NCBI GenBank assembly: GCA_022821145.1
Contig: JAJEEE010000008.1
Coordinates: forward strand, 1-47,598
Length of the DNA: 47,598 nucleotides
Direction of reading: 5' to 3'
Origin: Acidobacteriota bacterium
GTDB lineage: Bacteria > Acidobacteriota > Terriglobia > 20CM-2-55-15
The notes beneath the pieces were generated by a model. The model searched no databases and was not told where the DNA came from. It worked only from the letters and a program-made list of their open reading frames with translations. Shown piece after piece: positions 16,103 through 26,009 of the stretch (position 1 is the stretch's first letter; each line of letters starts with the position of its first letter). Both the position numbers and the translations under genes were made by a program.

Positions 16103-18514
16103 ATGACCACCACCAAGGACAAGTACGAGCAGGCGAGGCTCCCGATGGTCCCCATCCGGGACGTGGTCATCTTCCCGTACATGCTGGTGCCGTTCGTCAT
16201 CGGCCGCGAATCGTCGATCCGCGCCCTGGAAGCGGCCCTGAACGGTGACAAGCGCATCTTCCTGGCCACGCAGCACGACGCCGCCGTCGACAACCCGCGG
16301 CCCAACCAGATCCACCCGATCGGGACGGTTTCCAACCTCGTCCAGGCGTTGAAGCTGCCGGACGGAAACACCAAGGTCCTCGTCGAGGGCATCGAGCGGG
16401 CGCGCATCCTGAAACTGGAAGACGACGACGGATGCCTCCAGGCCCAAATCCGCCTTTCGTCGTTCCGCAACCAGGCGTTCACCGGGCATGACAATCTGAC
16501 CGCGCGCATCAGCGAACTGTTCGAGCAATACGTCAAGCTGAGCCCGCAGGTGAGCCACGAACGGGCGCTGTCGTCGATCCGCATCGACGACATCGACCGG
16601 CTCGCCGACACCGTCTGCGCCCACCTGACGCTGCCCGTGGCCGAGAAACAGGAGCTGCTCGAAATTTTCAATCCCGTGGAGCGTTGCAAGCGGCTCGCCG
16701 GAGTGCTCGAAACGGAGATCGAGAAGCTGCGCGTCGACCGGACGATCCAGAGCCGGGTCAAGCGCCAGATCGAGCGCGCGCAGAAGGAGTACTACCTCAA
16801 CGAGAAGATCAAGGCGATCCAGCGCGAGCTCGGCCGGAAGGACGAGAAGTCCGACGTCGAGGAGTTGCGCGCGAAGATCCGGAACGCGGGCATGCCGAAG
16901 GAGGCGTTGGAGAAAGCCGAGCAGGAGCTCCGCCGTCTGGAGATGATGCCGGCGATGTCCGCCGAATCCACGGTGGCCCGCCACTACCTGGACTGGCTGA
17001 TCGCCGTTCCGTGGAAGAAGCGCAGCCGCGAAATCCGGGATATCGACGCGGCCGAGCGGATCCTGAACGAGGACCACTACGGTCTGGACAAGGTGAAGGA
17101 ACGCATCCTGGAGTTCCTGGCCGTGCGCCAACTGGTCAAGAAGCCCAAGGGCTCGATCCTCTGCTTCGTCGGCCCGCCGGGCGTCGGCAAGACGTCCCTC
17201 GGAAAATCCATCGCACGCGCGACCGGGCGCAAGTTCGTCCGGTTCGCGTTGGGCGGCGTGCGGGACGAGGCCGAGATCCGGGGCCACCGCCGGACCTACA
17301 TCGGCGCGCTCCCGGGCCAGATCATCCAGATGCTCAAGAAGGCCGGAACGATCAACCCCGTCTTCCTGCTCGACGAAGTCGACAAGACGAGCAACGACTT
17401 CAGGGGCGACCCGTCCGCGGCCCTGCTCGAAGTCCTGGATCCCGAGCAGAACGTCCATTTCAACGACCACTACCTGGACGTCGAATACGACCTGTCGCAG
17501 GTGATGTTCATCGCCACGGCGAACGTGCTGCATACGATTCCCGCTCCGCTGCAGGACCGGATGGAAATCCTCCGGCTCCCCGGCTACACCGAGGAAGAGA
17601 AGCAGCAGATCGCCAAACGGTTCCTCATACCCAAGCAGATCCAGGCCAGCGGCGTCTCGAAGAAGCAGGCCCGGTTCGCCGACGACGCGCTGCCGGTCAT
17701 GATTCGCCACTACACGCGGGAAGCCGGGGTTCGGAACCTGGAACGCGAGATCTCGTCGGTGTGCCGGAAGGTGTCCCGCGCCGTCGTCCGCGAGGGCAAG
17801 GCCCACCGGGCCGAGATCACGGCCGAGACCGTGCCCGAATACCTCGGCGTGGCCAAGTTCCGTTGGAACGCGCACGACCGGAAGGACGAGGTCGGCCTGG
17901 CCACGGGCCTGGCCTGGACCGACGTGGGCGGCGAGGTCCTCGCCACCGAGGCGACGCTGATGGACGGCAGCGGCACGCTGACGCTGACCGGCAAGCTCGG
18001 GGACGTCATGCAGGAGTCCGCGCAGGCCGCCATGAGCTACGTCCGCTCGCGGGCGCATGCGTTCGGGATTCCCAAGGACTTCTACAAGAAGCTGGACCTG
18101 CACATCCATGTGCCGGAAGGCGCGATTCCCAAGGACGGCCCGTCGGCCGGCATCACGATGGCGACGGCCATCGTCAGCGCACTGACCCGGATTCCCGTGT
18201 CGGGCGAGGTGGCCATGACGGGCGAGATCACGCTGCGCGGGAAAGTGCTGCCGGTCGGCGGGATCAAGGAGAAGCTCCTGGCGACCCATCGGGTCGGCGT
18301 TCGGACCATCGTCCTTCCGAAGGACAACGAGAAGGACCTGCCGGACATCCCGGCCGAGATCCGCGACGCGTTCTCGATCCATCTCGTCGAGAACATGGAC
18401 GACGTCCTTCGCATCGCGTTGACCGAGGCCCCCGCGCCGCTGGACGGCGCCGAGGGTTTCGACCCGGCGGCCATCGACGGCGACGCCGGCCCGCGCCCGC
18501 CGGTCGCGCACTAG
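16103..18514 (+). CDS. lon: ATP-dependent protease Lon
   Basis: This 803-residue protease has an N-terminal LAN substrate-binding domain (about 12-205), a coiled coil (about 225-285), an AAA+ module with Walker A GPPGVGKT at 357-364 and Walker [10 protein letters not shown], and a C-terminal protease domain. The catalytic dyad is Ser681 ([10 protein letters not shown]) and Lys722 (VGGIKEK), as in E. coli Lon. ATG 16103 is preferred over an upstream TTG because GGGAAG lies seven bases before it and the family starts here. It lies about 85 bp after clpX in a proteostasis cluster. The C-terminus carries a variable acidic tail of about 30 residues. Confidence 0.96.
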   Translation: MTTTKDKYEQARLPMVPIRDVVIFPYMLVPFVIGRESSIRALEAALNGDKRIFLATQHDAAVDNPRPNQIHPIGTVSNLVQALKLPDGNTKVLVEGIERARILKLEDDDGCLQAQIRLSSFRNQAFTGHDNLTARISELFEQYVKLSPQVSHERALSSIRIDDIDRLADTVCAHLTLPVAEKQELLEIFNPVERCKRLAGVLETEIEKLRVDRTIQSRVKRQIERAQKEYYLNEKIKAIQRELGRKDEKSDVEELRAKIRNAGMPKEALEKAEQELRRLEMMPAMSAESTVARHYLDWLIAVPWKKRSREIRDIDAAERILNEDHYGLDKVKERILEFLAVRQLVKKPKGSILCFVGPPGVGKTSLGKSIARATGRKFVRFALGGVRDEAEIRGHRRTYIGALPGQIIQMLKKAGTINPVFLLDEVDKTSNDFRGDPSAALLEVLDPEQNVHFNDHYLDVEYDLSQVMFIATANVLHTIPAPLQDRMEILRLPGYTEEEKQQIAKRFLIPKQIQASGVSKKQARFADDALPVMIRHYTREAGVRNLEREISSVCRKVSRAVVREGKAHRAEITAETVPEYLGVAKFRWNAHDRKDEVGLATGLAWTDVGGEVLATEATLMDGSGTLTLTGKLGDVMQESAQAAMSYVRSRAHAFGIPKDFYKKLDLHIHVPEGAIPKDGPSAGITMATAIVSALTRIPVSGEVAMTGEITLRGKVLPVGGIKEKLLATHRVGVRTIVLPKDNEKDLPDIPAEIRDAFSIHLVENMDDVLRIALTEAPAPLDGAEGFDPAAIDGDAGPRPPVAH

Positions 18515-18622
18515 GCGCCTGTGATGAAGACCCGGTGGGAGGTTGCGCAGGCCCAGGTGATCGGCCGGGATGCCGCGATCTTTAAGTTACTGACAAGATT
18601 GGCGTATGCCAATTGGACACGA

Positions 18623-18670
18623 GGCGTTCCTCGCAGCTGGTGGACAAAGAGCGAAGCGAGGCGTCAGTCC
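18623..18670 (+). repeat. Intergenic element, copy A (related copy at 46206-46274)
   Basis: Two blocks, GGCGTTCCTCGC (18623-18634) and AGCGAGGCGTCAGTCC (18655-18670), recur exactly, in the same order and orientation, at 46206-46217 and 46259-46274. The stretch between them differs in length (20 and 41 nt). CCTCGC of the first block can pair with GCGAGG of the second. Just upstream, TTGGC-GTAT-GCCAA (18599-18612) forms another small hairpin. The copy lies in the lon-engB gap. Confidence 0.6.
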
Positions 18671-18802
18671 GAAATGGAGTGCACGCGATTGCGAGACACC
18701 ACAGCAGGATGAAACCCAGGCGGCACACGCGGCCGGAAACGCGCGTCGGCAGTTGTGGTACCATGGATGCGTCCGGAACGAGCCGACCGTGCTCAACCTC
18801 CC

Positions 18803-19462
18803 GTGAAAGTCAGATCCGCCCGATTCGTCAAGAGCGCAAGTCGAGCGTTGGACTTTCCCCGTGACGGACGCGGCGAGGTCGCCTTCATCGGGCGCTCGAA
18901 CGTCGGGAAGTCGCGGTTGCTGAACGCGCTGGCGGGGGTTCGGGGACTGGCCCGGATCAGCCGGTCGCCCGGCCGGACGCAGACGATCAACTTTTTCCTG
19001 GTCGACGAACGTTTTTACCTCGTCGACCTGCCGGGATACGGATACGCGCGCGTTCCCCGGAAAGTCCAGTCCGCATGGCATGGCATGGTCGAAAGCTACC
19101 TGCGAGGCCGGCCGCAGTTGAAGCTGGTCCTGTTGCTCGTGGATGCGCGAATCCCGCCCACTCCCGACGACGTGCGGACGCGGGAGTGGCTGGATTATCA
19201 CGGCGTGGAGAGCGCCGTGGTCCTGACGAAGGCCGACAAGCTCTCGCGCAACCAAATGGTCCAGTCCGTGAAACGAACGCGGGATACGCTCTGCATCCGA
19301 AACGCGAACCCGAGCTTCGAAGACGCGAAGCCCGGCATCGAAGAATCTACGGAGGAACCCGTTCCATTCTCGGCGGTCTCGGGTCTTGGAAAGGACGCCG
19401 TCTGGCGCAGGATCCGCGACGCCGTTTTCCAGGTGGAAGCCTCGCCGCCTTCGGGCCGGTAG
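18803..19462 (+). CDS. engB: Ribosome biogenesis GTPase EngB (YsxC/YihA)
   Basis: This 219-residue GTPase helps mature the large ribosomal subunit. G1 is GRSNVGKS at 30-37, followed by Arg where most homologues have Ser. The G2-region threonine is in [10 protein letters not shown]3 is DLPGYGYA and G4 is TKADK. The GTG at 18803 fits the usual N-terminus ([12 protein letters not shown]); an in-frame ATG at 18767 would add 12 residues not typical of the family. No good ribosome site precedes either. An acidic insertion (roughly [17 protein letters not shown]) lies before the C-terminal [16 protein letters not shown]. The gene sits 28 bp before rho. Confidence 0.93.
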   Translation: MKVRSARFVKSASRALDFPRDGRGEVAFIGRSNVGKSRLLNALAGVRGLARISRSPGRTQTINFFLVDERFYLVDLPGYGYARVPRKVQSAWHGMVESYLRGRPQLKLVLLLVDARIPPTPDDVRTREWLDYHGVESAVVLTKADKLSRNQMVQSVKRTRDTLCIRNANPSFEDAKPGIEESTEEPVPFSAVSGLGKDAVWRRIRDAVFQVEASPPSGR

Positions 19463-19490
19463 GCCGACGCCGCATCACGAATACCCCACG

Positions 19491-20813
<1,323 letters not shown>

Positions 20814-20839
20814 GGCCCGGCCGGCCGGAGACCGGTCGG

Positions 20840-21784
20840 TTACGGACCGGCCGGTTCGGGAGCGCCGGCGTCGAACGATCGCGCGACGCGGTCGAGGAGC
20901 TCCCAGCTCGCCGCGAGGCTCACCTCGACGAAGCCGCCCTCCTGGACGACCTGCACGCCGCCCAGCAGCTCGGCCAGCTCCGGCACCTCGGCCGCGCCCA
21001 GGGCGCCCACCGCGATGAATCCCCGCAGCAGCTCCGCCGCGCGAAGCGCCGCTTCGGGCGAGGCGAACGCCGCGGTCCCCTCAGCGAGAAACGCGTCCCC
21101 GACGTCCACGTGGAAGCGGACGTCGCCCATGCCCTCGACCAGGTCGACGGCCATGGGCGGAATCATTTCCCGTGGGATCAGATCGCCCAGACGGCCCGCG
21201 CCCCACGCGGGGAACCCGGCCTCGACGGCTGCGACCGCCGCCATCAGGTCCGCGTTGTCCATGGCGCCGGGACCTCCGGCCATACGGTCCAGCGCGTCAC
21301 GGACCGCCGCGCGGGGACCGAAGATGGCCGTATCGTCGACAATGGCGAGTCCCATCCGTTCGTTCTCGGATCCCTGGATCGTATACGCACCATAGGTTTC
21401 CGAGCCCCGGCGCGAACCCTGGAGAAACTGCTGGAACAGCGCCGTGTCGAAACCGACACGAAGCACCAGGACGTCGCCGGGACGCCGCAGCCCGGCCACG
21501 GCCCTCTCGAGGCCGCCGACGGGGTCCACCCCGGCTTCGGCCACGTAGTCGTCGTAGCCGCCGGGTATGCGAAACCACGGCTGGTTCACGATCAGCTCGC
21601 GGACCTCTTCGACCTCCAGAAGCCGGGCGATGTCCACCTGGACGACGCCCCGGACGTCTTCGGAAAGCAGCCCCAGGAGCTCGGCGTCCGGCTCCACGGC
21701 CTGTCCCGCCGCCGCGCCGCGCGCCGTCCCGCATAGACTAGCCAGGACGGCCGCGCATGTCGTGAGTCGTCTCGATCGCGTCAT
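20840..21784 (-). CDS. Exported protein of unknown function, paralogue of the 22755-23702 gene
   Basis: This 314-residue protein has an N-terminal signal peptide (TTCAAVLASLCGTARGAAAGQA, cleaved near residue 27) and no further membrane segment. It is acidic and low in Cys. It aligns over its length with the product of 22755-23702. Shared stretches include ELLGLL near the N-terminus, GAYTI in the middle, WGAGR about two-thirds along, AAFASPEAALR, and ASWELLDRVARS followed by a terminal PAGP. The arrangement recalls periplasmic DUF3352-like proteins, but I cannot confirm that. It is convergent with rho (26 bp apart) and divergent from the HepT/MntA pair. No catalytic motif is evident. Confidence 0.7.
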   Translation of the reverse strand: MTRSRRLTTCAAVLASLCGTARGAAAGQAVEPDAELLGLLSEDVRGVVQVDIARLLEVEEVRELIVNQPWFRIPGGYDDYVAEAGVDPVGGLERAVAGLRRPGDVLVLRVGFDTALFQQFLQGSRRGSETYGAYTIQGSENERMGLAIVDDTAIFGPRAAVRDALDRMAGGPGAMDNADLMAAVAAVEAGFPAWGAGRLGDLIPREMIPPMAVDLVEGMGDVRFHVDVGDAFLAEGTAAFASPEAALRAAELLRGFIAVGALGAAEVPELAELLGGVQVVQEGGFVEVSLAASWELLDRVARSFDAGAPEPAGP

Positions 21785-21893
21785 GGCAACGTCATCCCCG
21801 TTCGAAACGTATCACACCCAAGGGGCCGGACCCACCGAAGCCGACGCGGCGGGGCGGCGTCCATCGACGGCACGTGGCGCGTCCCGGATCGAA

Positions 21894-21899
21894 TACAAT
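21894..21899 (+). promoter_or_regulatory. Candidate -10 box of the hepT-mntA pair
   Basis: TACAAT lies 14 bases before the GTG of the HEPN gene, predicting a leader of only about eight bases. There is no Shine-Dalgarno motif between them. A -35 box is not evident. Confidence 0.4.
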
Positions 21900-21913
21900 G
21901 ATCCGCGAACATC

Positions 21914-22336
21914 GTGATCATCGATACGATATTCCTGCGTCGCTGCCTGGTGAGTCTGGAGCGGGCTCAGAACGCGTTGGAGCGCAGTCAACCCGGCGAC
22001 GCCATGTACGACGTCTATCGCGCCGCCTGCGTCAAGGAGTTCGAGTTGGTGCTGGAGCAAAGCGGCAAGTTGCTGCGTAAACGCCTCTCCGCCTACTTCG
22101 CCGGTAATCGCCATGCGGACCGCCTGCCCTTCAAGGACCTCTTCCGTCATGCCGCCCGGCACGGACTGATCGACACCGACACGGTCGAACGCTGGCTGCA
22201 GTACCGCGACAACCGGAACGACACGGCCCACGACTACGGCGAAGGCTTCGCCGACGCCACGCTGACGCTGTTGCCGGCGTTCATCGCCGACGCCCTCGAT
22301 CTGGCCGACGTGATCGATGGATCGGGCGATGACTGA
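21914..22336 (+). CDS. HEPN toxin, HepT-like
   Basis: This 140-residue all-helical protein belongs to the HEPN/nucleotidyltransferase substrate-binding family. The active-site RX4HXY motif is complete: Arg101, His106 and Tyr108 in RNDTAHDY. In characterised HepT/MntA pairs this is an RNase toxin, and the Tyr is AMPylated by the partner to silence it. The start is GTG at 21914 behind a TACAAT -10 box with a very short leader. The next gene overlaps by 20 bp, as expected for a co-translated TA pair. The pair is lodged between two paralogous reverse-strand genes. Confidence 0.88.
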   Translation: MIIDTIFLRRCLVSLERAQNALERSQPGDAMYDVYRAACVKEFELVLEQSGKLLRKRLSAYFAGNRHADRLPFKDLFRHAARHGLIDTDTVERWLQYRDNRNDTAHDYGEGFADATLTLLPAFIADALDLADVIDGSGDD

Positions 22337-22649
22337 TCGGTTGCACTTGTCGCCGAGGCACCGCCGCCTGCTGGAGACGCTCGTCCGGACCCATCTGCCC
22401 GGCGTCGAGGTCTGGGCGTACGGCAGCCGCGTCAACGGCCGGAGCCACGACGGCAGCGATCTCGACCTGGTGCTGCGTGCGCCGCGGCTTGATGAGATCC
22501 CGGCCGCGAACCTGGCTGCGTTCGAGGACGCACTTCGCGAGTCGACCATCCCCTTCCTGGTCGAAGCACGCGACTGGGCGCGACTGCCGGAAAGGTTCCA
22601 CTCCGAAGTCGAACGCGATCACGTCGTTCTGGCGCCGCCCGACGCGTAG
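22317..22649 (+). CDS. MNT-type nucleotidyltransferase antitoxin, MntA-like
   Basis: This 110-residue minimal nucleotidyltransferase carries the GSX10DXD motif exactly: Gly36-Ser37, then Asp48 and Asp50 (SDLDL). In characterised relatives it transfers AMP groups from ATP to the HEPN toxin's Tyr and so neutralises it. The start could be ATG 22317 or ATG 22329; both overlap the toxin gene. The third metal-binding acidic residue is probably in the C-terminal strand (IPFLVEARDW). There is no separate promoter, so expression depends on the toxin gene. It ends about 105 bp before the convergent paralogue gene. Confidence 0.88.
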   Translation: MDRAMTDRLHLSPRHRRLLETLVRTHLPGVEVWAYGSRVNGRSHDGSDLDLVLRAPRLDEIPAANLAAFEDALRESTIPFLVEARDWARLPERFHSEVERDHVVLAPPDA

Positions 22650-22754
22650 CGCGCGTCGAAAGCCGGCGTTTCCCGATCGGCAAGGGGAAGAACGGAGTTC
22701 CCGCCGCCGTGTCCGGCGCCCGGCGGCAGGATCGCCCCGTCACGGACCGCTCGG

Positions 22755-23702
22755 TTACGGACCGGCCGGCTGGGAAGCGTCTGCGCCGATCGACCGGGCG
22801 GCGCGTTCGAGGAGTTCCCAACTCGCCGAGAAGCTCAACTCGACGGAGTCTTCCTGGGCGGCGACCTGCACGGCGCGCACCAGCTCGGCCACCTCCGGCG
22901 CCTCCGTGGCGGAACCGACGGCGGCAAAGGCAAGGAGACCGTTCAGGAGATCAACCGTGCGGAGCGCCGCCTCGGGAGTCGCGAACGCTGCGGTCGCCTG
23001 GACCGTGAACGCGTCGTCGACGCCGTCGTGAAAACGGATGTCGCCCGTCGCCTCGATCAGGTCGAGGGCCGTTGGCGGGGCCACGTCGCGGGGAACCAGG
23101 TCGGCGAAACGACCGGCGCCCCAGACCGGAAACCCGGGCTCGACCTCGGCGATGGCGGCCGTCAACTCTGCGTTGTCCAGGGCGCCGCGGCCCGCCGGAA
23201 ACCCTTCGATCGCAGCCTGCACCGCCGCGTGCTGACCCAGGATCACGGTGTCGTCGCCAACCAGGGTCACTCCGAACGGATCGTCCTCCGGTAACCGGTA
23301 GATCGTGTAGGCGCCAACGATTTCCGACGCCATTCCGCTGTCCCTGAGGCTCTCCTCGATCGCCTCGGTGTCGAAGCTGACGCGAATCACCGCCAGCATA
23401 TCGTCCGGAGACGCGGCTCCGACAACAGCCTGCTCGAGCCCGCCGCTGAGATCGTTGCCCCCGACAGTCGCGACATCCGCCAAAGGTTCCGGCAGCTCCG
23501 GCGCCGTCCCTTCGCCGAAAAACCGGACGTAGGCGTCGGAGTCCCGGAGTGCGGCGGCGTCGACAAAGACGACGGAGCGGGTCGTCTCGGGAAGCAGGCC
23601 CAAAAGCTCGCGCTCGGGATCCACCGTCTGTACGTCACACGCGCCGGAAATGGCCGACAGAAGACAGGCAAGCGCGACCGCGTCAATGGAACGTTTCTTC
23701 AT
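22755..23702 (-). CDS. Exported lipoprotein-like paralogue of the 20840-21784 gene
   Basis: This protein of about 315 residues starts MKKRSIDAVALACLLSAISGAC, a signal peptide whose SGAC could be a lipobox, unlike its neighbour, which has a plain signal peptide. The body aligns with the 20840-21784 product: RELLGLL, GAYTIY, LDNAELTAAIA, WGAGR, AAFATPEAALR, SASWELLERAARS and a terminal PAGP. Even the DNA across both stop codons matches (TTACGGACCGGCCGG), pointing to gene duplication. ATG 23702 is chosen over 23750 because it puts the signal peptide at the N-terminus. No enzymatic motif is seen. Function is unknown. Confidence 0.7.
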   Translation of the reverse strand: MKKRSIDAVALACLLSAISGACDVQTVDPERELLGLLPETTRSVVFVDAAALRDSDAYVRFFGEGTAPELPEPLADVATVGGNDLSGGLEQAVVGAASPDDMLAVIRVSFDTEAIEESLRDSGMASEIVGAYTIYRLPEDDPFGVTLVGDDTVILGQHAAVQAAIEGFPAGRGALDNAELTAAIAEVEPGFPVWGAGRFADLVPRDVAPPTALDLIEATGDIRFHDGVDDAFTVQATAAFATPEAALRTVDLLNGLLAFAAVGSATEAPEVAELVRAVQVAAQEDSVELSFSASWELLERAARSIGADASQPAGP

Positions 23703-23869
23703 GATGTCGGTAGCCCCCGTCGCAACGTACCATACCGTGCCCGTCCGCAAAACCGTGTCCGGCGCCGTGCACGGCCGCGGGCTCGATCGATTCCATCGAC
23801 TGTTTATCCGGAACGTCCGGCTGGCGTAGAATCCGCCTCTGACCGTTGGAAACGCGTCCGAGGACGACC

Positions 23870-24337
23870 ATGCGAGAAAAGGCCCGATTCGTCACGCTGC
23901 CCGCGCTGTTGCTGTTGATCTTCTTCCTGGGAAAGCTCGTCATGAGCTTCATGGGCGCGCCCTACGAGCTGGGGGTCCGCGTGTTCTCCATGGTCACGCT
24001 CCAGATGCACCTGGCGCTGATCTGGGGCGCGTTCGGACGGCGTTACGGCTACGGCGTCGTGGGATGCGCCATCGCCGGCGCGATGATCGCCACGGCGTCG
24101 CAGACCCTGATCGTCGTGGGCACGGCGCTGTCCTATCCACTCGGGAACACGCACTTCAACGACCCCGTCGCGCTGGGCGTGGATGCGCCCCTGGGCTTCG
24201 CCGAGGCGATGGCCAACCGCGCGAACACGTTCGTCGGCAACGTCGCCACCGCTGCCATCTTCGGAGGCGTCGGGTGGGTCCTGGGCGCGCTGATTCCCCC
24301 GCGGGCGACGGCCGTCGACGCCGATCCCGCAACATGA
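23870..24337 (+). CDS. Small integral membrane protein of unknown function
   Basis: This 155-residue protein has about four hydrophobic helices: LPALLLLIFFLGKLVMSF, FSMVTLQMHLALIWGAF, VVGCAIAGAMIATASQTLIVVG and ATAAIFGGVGWVLGALI. The loop with ALSYPLGNTHFNDP probably faces the periplasm. No transporter signature is visible. GAGGAC precedes ATG 23870, and TAGAAT at 23827-23832 looks like its -10 box; an upstream in-frame TTG is less likely. The stop overlaps an in-frame ATG of the next gene as ATGA, so the two are probably one operon. Confidence 0.7.
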   Translation: MREKARFVTLPALLLLIFFLGKLVMSFMGAPYELGVRVFSMVTLQMHLALIWGAFGRRYGYGVVGCAIAGAMIATASQTLIVVGTALSYPLGNTHFNDPVALGVDAPLGFAEAMANRANTFVGNVATAAIFGGVGWVLGALIPPRATAVDADPAT

Positions 24338-24351
24338 AACCGGAGGGCGAA

Positions 24352-24756
24352 ATGTTCGGAACGATGCAGTTCATACCGCTGGAGACCGCGCAGAAGGTCA
24401 TGGCCGCCGCCGAAGCCGAGGCGCGGTCCAACGGCTGGAACGTCGCCGTCGCCATCGTCGACGCCGGCACGAACCTCCTGATGTTCCAGAAGATGGACGG
24501 CGTTCAGACGGCGTCGATCGACGTCGCCATCGGAAAGGCCCGGACCGCCGCCGGTTTCAAGCGGCCCACCAAGGCGCTGGAAGACATGATCGGCGGCGGA
24601 CGGACGGCGTTCCTGGCCGTCGACGGCGTCGTGCCGGTTCAAGGCGGCCTCCCCATCAAGTCGGGCGACGCGGTCCTGGGCGCCATCGGCGTCAGCGGCC
24701 TGACCTCGGCCCAGGACGAGCAGGTCGCGGCCGCGGCGCTGCGGGTACTCGAGTAG
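24352..24756 (+). CDS. HbpS/GlcG-family heme-binding-like protein
   Basis: This 134-residue single-domain protein matches the HbpS/GlcG family: TAQKVMAAAEAEARSNGWNV, VAIVDAGTNLLMFQKMD, ASIDVAIGKARTA, GGLPIKSGDAVLGAIGVSG and a C-terminal DEQVAAAAL. Relatives bind heme or act as accessory proteins in glycolate or diol metabolism; no such genes are nearby, so the role here is undefined. The start at 24352 is chosen because GGAGGG (24342-24347) lies just upstream. ATG 24334, which overlaps the previous stop as ATGA, is an alternative that adds six residues. No signal peptide is present, so it is probably cytoplasmic. Confidence 0.85.
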   Translation: MFGTMQFIPLETAQKVMAAAEAEARSNGWNVAVAIVDAGTNLLMFQKMDGVQTASIDVAIGKARTAAGFKRPTKALEDMIGGGRTAFLAVDGVVPVQGGLPIKSGDAVLGAIGVSGLTSAQDEQVAAAALRVLE

Positions 24757-24812
24757 CGACCGCGGGGGCCACACTGTCCACGGCAACGCGGAGTGAACGA
24801 TCCTGCCGGCGA

Positions 24813-25169
24813 TTACCTGAACAGTTCCGCGTGAGTGCCAACGCGGACGAAGTTGATCGAACCGCTCGGACCAGTCGAATCGTCGACTTGGTAAATCAGC
24901 AGAAAGTCGCCACCCACGTGACACTCCCGATGGTTGGCCCAAGCGCCTTTCAGCGCGTGATCCTGCCGTTCGAGTCCGAGCGGCGCGTCGTTCGCAATGA
25001 GATGCAGAATGACCGCCTTGAGCCGCTTCATGTCATATCGGCCCGAGCGCGACAGCCGTTCCCAATCCTTGAGGAAATCCCGTGTATAGTCCGCCCGGCG
25101 CGGCGGGCGCGTCCTCTTACTTGCGGCCGGCCTTCTCAAGTTCCGCGAACATCTCTTCGGCGCTCGCAA
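24813..25169 (-). CDS. YafQ-family mRNA interferase toxin
   Basis: The conserved core reads YTRDFLKDWERLSRSGRYDMKRL, later HRECHVGGDFLLIY and GTHAELF. These are the YafQ/RelE-fold features, including the C-terminal His of GTH(A/S)(E/D)LF that cleaves mRNA on the ribosome. The start is uncertain: TTG 25169 overlaps the antitoxin gene by 53 bp, and TTG 25139 overlaps by 23 bp. No ATG or GTG lies between the antitoxin stop and the core, so one of these must be used. The extra N-terminal residues are Arg-rich and probably not conserved. It is encoded after its antitoxin, the usual dinJ-yafQ order. Confidence 0.82.
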   Translation of the reverse strand: MRAPKRCSRNLRRPAASKRTRPPRRADYTRDFLKDWERLSRSGRYDMKRLKAVILHLIANDAPLGLERQDHALKGAWANHRECHVGGDFLLIYQVDDSTGPSGSINFVRVGTHAELFR

Positions 25170-25398
25170 AACGCGCCTTGTCCCGACTCATCATTCGTTC
25201 CGACTCGGCCATCGCCCGTTGCGTCCTCGCATTGGGAACCTTGAGCTCGAGGGGGAAGGCCTGATCGACCGCAATACGGTGGAACAGCAGCCGCACGGCG
25301 TCCGACGCGGTGAGCCCCATCGCCGCCAACGCCACGTTGGCCTTCCGCTTCAACTCGGTGTCCATCCGAACATGGAGCATCGTGCTCTGCGTGCTCAT
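25117..25398 (-). CDS. RelB/DinJ-family antitoxin
   Basis: This 93-residue protein starts MSTQSTMLHVRMD, a ribbon-helix-helix beta strand, followed by TELKRKANVALAAMGLTASDAVRLLFHRIAVDQAFP, the standard RelB/DinJ DNA-binding and dimerisation region. The C-terminal half (RAMAESERMMSRDKARFASAEEMFAELEKAGRK) should wrap and block the YafQ-like toxin. ATG 25398 has GGAGG about five bases upstream, which decides the start over a codon at 25431. Autoregulation through an operator upstream of 25398 is expected for the family, but I see no clear palindrome there. Confidence 0.87.
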   Translation of the reverse strand: MSTQSTMLHVRMDTELKRKANVALAAMGLTASDAVRLLFHRIAVDQAFPLELKVPNARTQRAMAESERMMSRDKARFASAEEMFAELEKAGRK

Positions 25399-25461
25399 TC
25401 GAGCCTCCTGTATCTCAAATGAGTTATGCACCAGCGACGCGGACGAGTCAACCGCGCGCGC

Positions 25462-25689
25462 TTAAGCCATCGCGTTCATGGACACCCCGAACGCCTTCTC
25501 GATCCGCAACGCCATCTCCGGCGACAGTCGCGCGCGCTCGTTCAGAACGGCCGACAGCGCCGCTCGCGTGACGCTGAGCGCCTACGCCGCCTCCGTCACC
25601 GTGAGGCCGAGCGCTTGGATGACTTCGTGTCTGACGAACCCGCCGGGATGAGCGGGATTCTTCATGCGTATGCCGGGCGCCGATTTCAT
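25462..25689 (-). pseudogene. Decayed HigA-type antitoxin with an in-frame stop
   Basis: The frame starting at 25689 reads MKSAPGIRMKNPAHPGGFVR and continues into EVIQALGLTVTEAA, then TAG at codon 36 (25584-25582), then ALSVTRAALSAVLNERARLS and MALRIEKAFG. This is the HigA/VapI helix-turn-helix antitoxin pattern, with the amber codon where homologues usually have an ordinary residue such as Glu. The C-terminus also stops early, at 75 codons against roughly 95-100. A GAGAGGCGG ribosome-like site precedes the ATG. The remnant of its toxin lies nine bases upstream. Suppression of the stop is possible but unlikely. Confidence 0.75.
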
Positions 25690-25698
25690 GTCCGCCTC

Positions 25699-25851
25699 TC
25701 AGTGGTAATCCTCGTAGTCGAGATCGACAATCTCCATCTTGTCTCGGTCGTTACGGAACGTCAGCCGCCGGTTCGCGGTGACGACCAGACTCCACGTGCC
25801 CTTGCGATCGCCGTTCAGCCTGTGCGCTCTCCACGCCGGGACCGTCCGCAA
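25699..25851 (-). pseudogene. C-terminal remnant of a HigB-type toxin
   Basis: Fifty codons encode RLNGDRKGTWSLVVTANRRL followed by TFR and a final EDYH, matching the second half of HigB (LKGDRKG-W-aromatic core, ending DYH). The first 40 or so residues of a roughly 92-residue toxin are not readable upstream in any frame, which instead runs into the mazE promoter region. With the interrupted higA behind it, this is a dead higBA module. The MazEF operon may have been inserted over its 5' end. Confidence 0.65.
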
Positions 25852-25979
25852 CTCGTCTTCCCGCTCCATACCCGGGGACACAACTTCGGGACGTGGGTCT
25901 CCATCAACTCCGTCACGGGCAATCGCACCTTGACGCCGTCCGGTCTCCCTTGTCTCGTTCCGTTCGAAGCGATCCTGAT

Positions 25980-25997
25980 GTTATATTCCGATATAAC
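25980..25997. promoter_or_regulatory. 18-bp palindromic operator upstream of mazE
   Basis: GTTATAT-TCCG-ATATAAC is a perfect inverted repeat ending 12 bases before the mazE start. It is AT-rich and contains TATATT/TATAAC sequences that could form a -10 box. AbrB-fold antitoxins bind such palindromes, so it is probably the autoregulatory site of the MazEF operon. Confidence 0.7.
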
Positions 25998-26009
25998 GCC
26001 GGAGGGCGT

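Noticed and set aside
15959-18511. An 850-codon reverse-strand open frame
   Set aside because: It is the mirror of lon, whose catalytic residues are intact. The translation has no recognisable motif.
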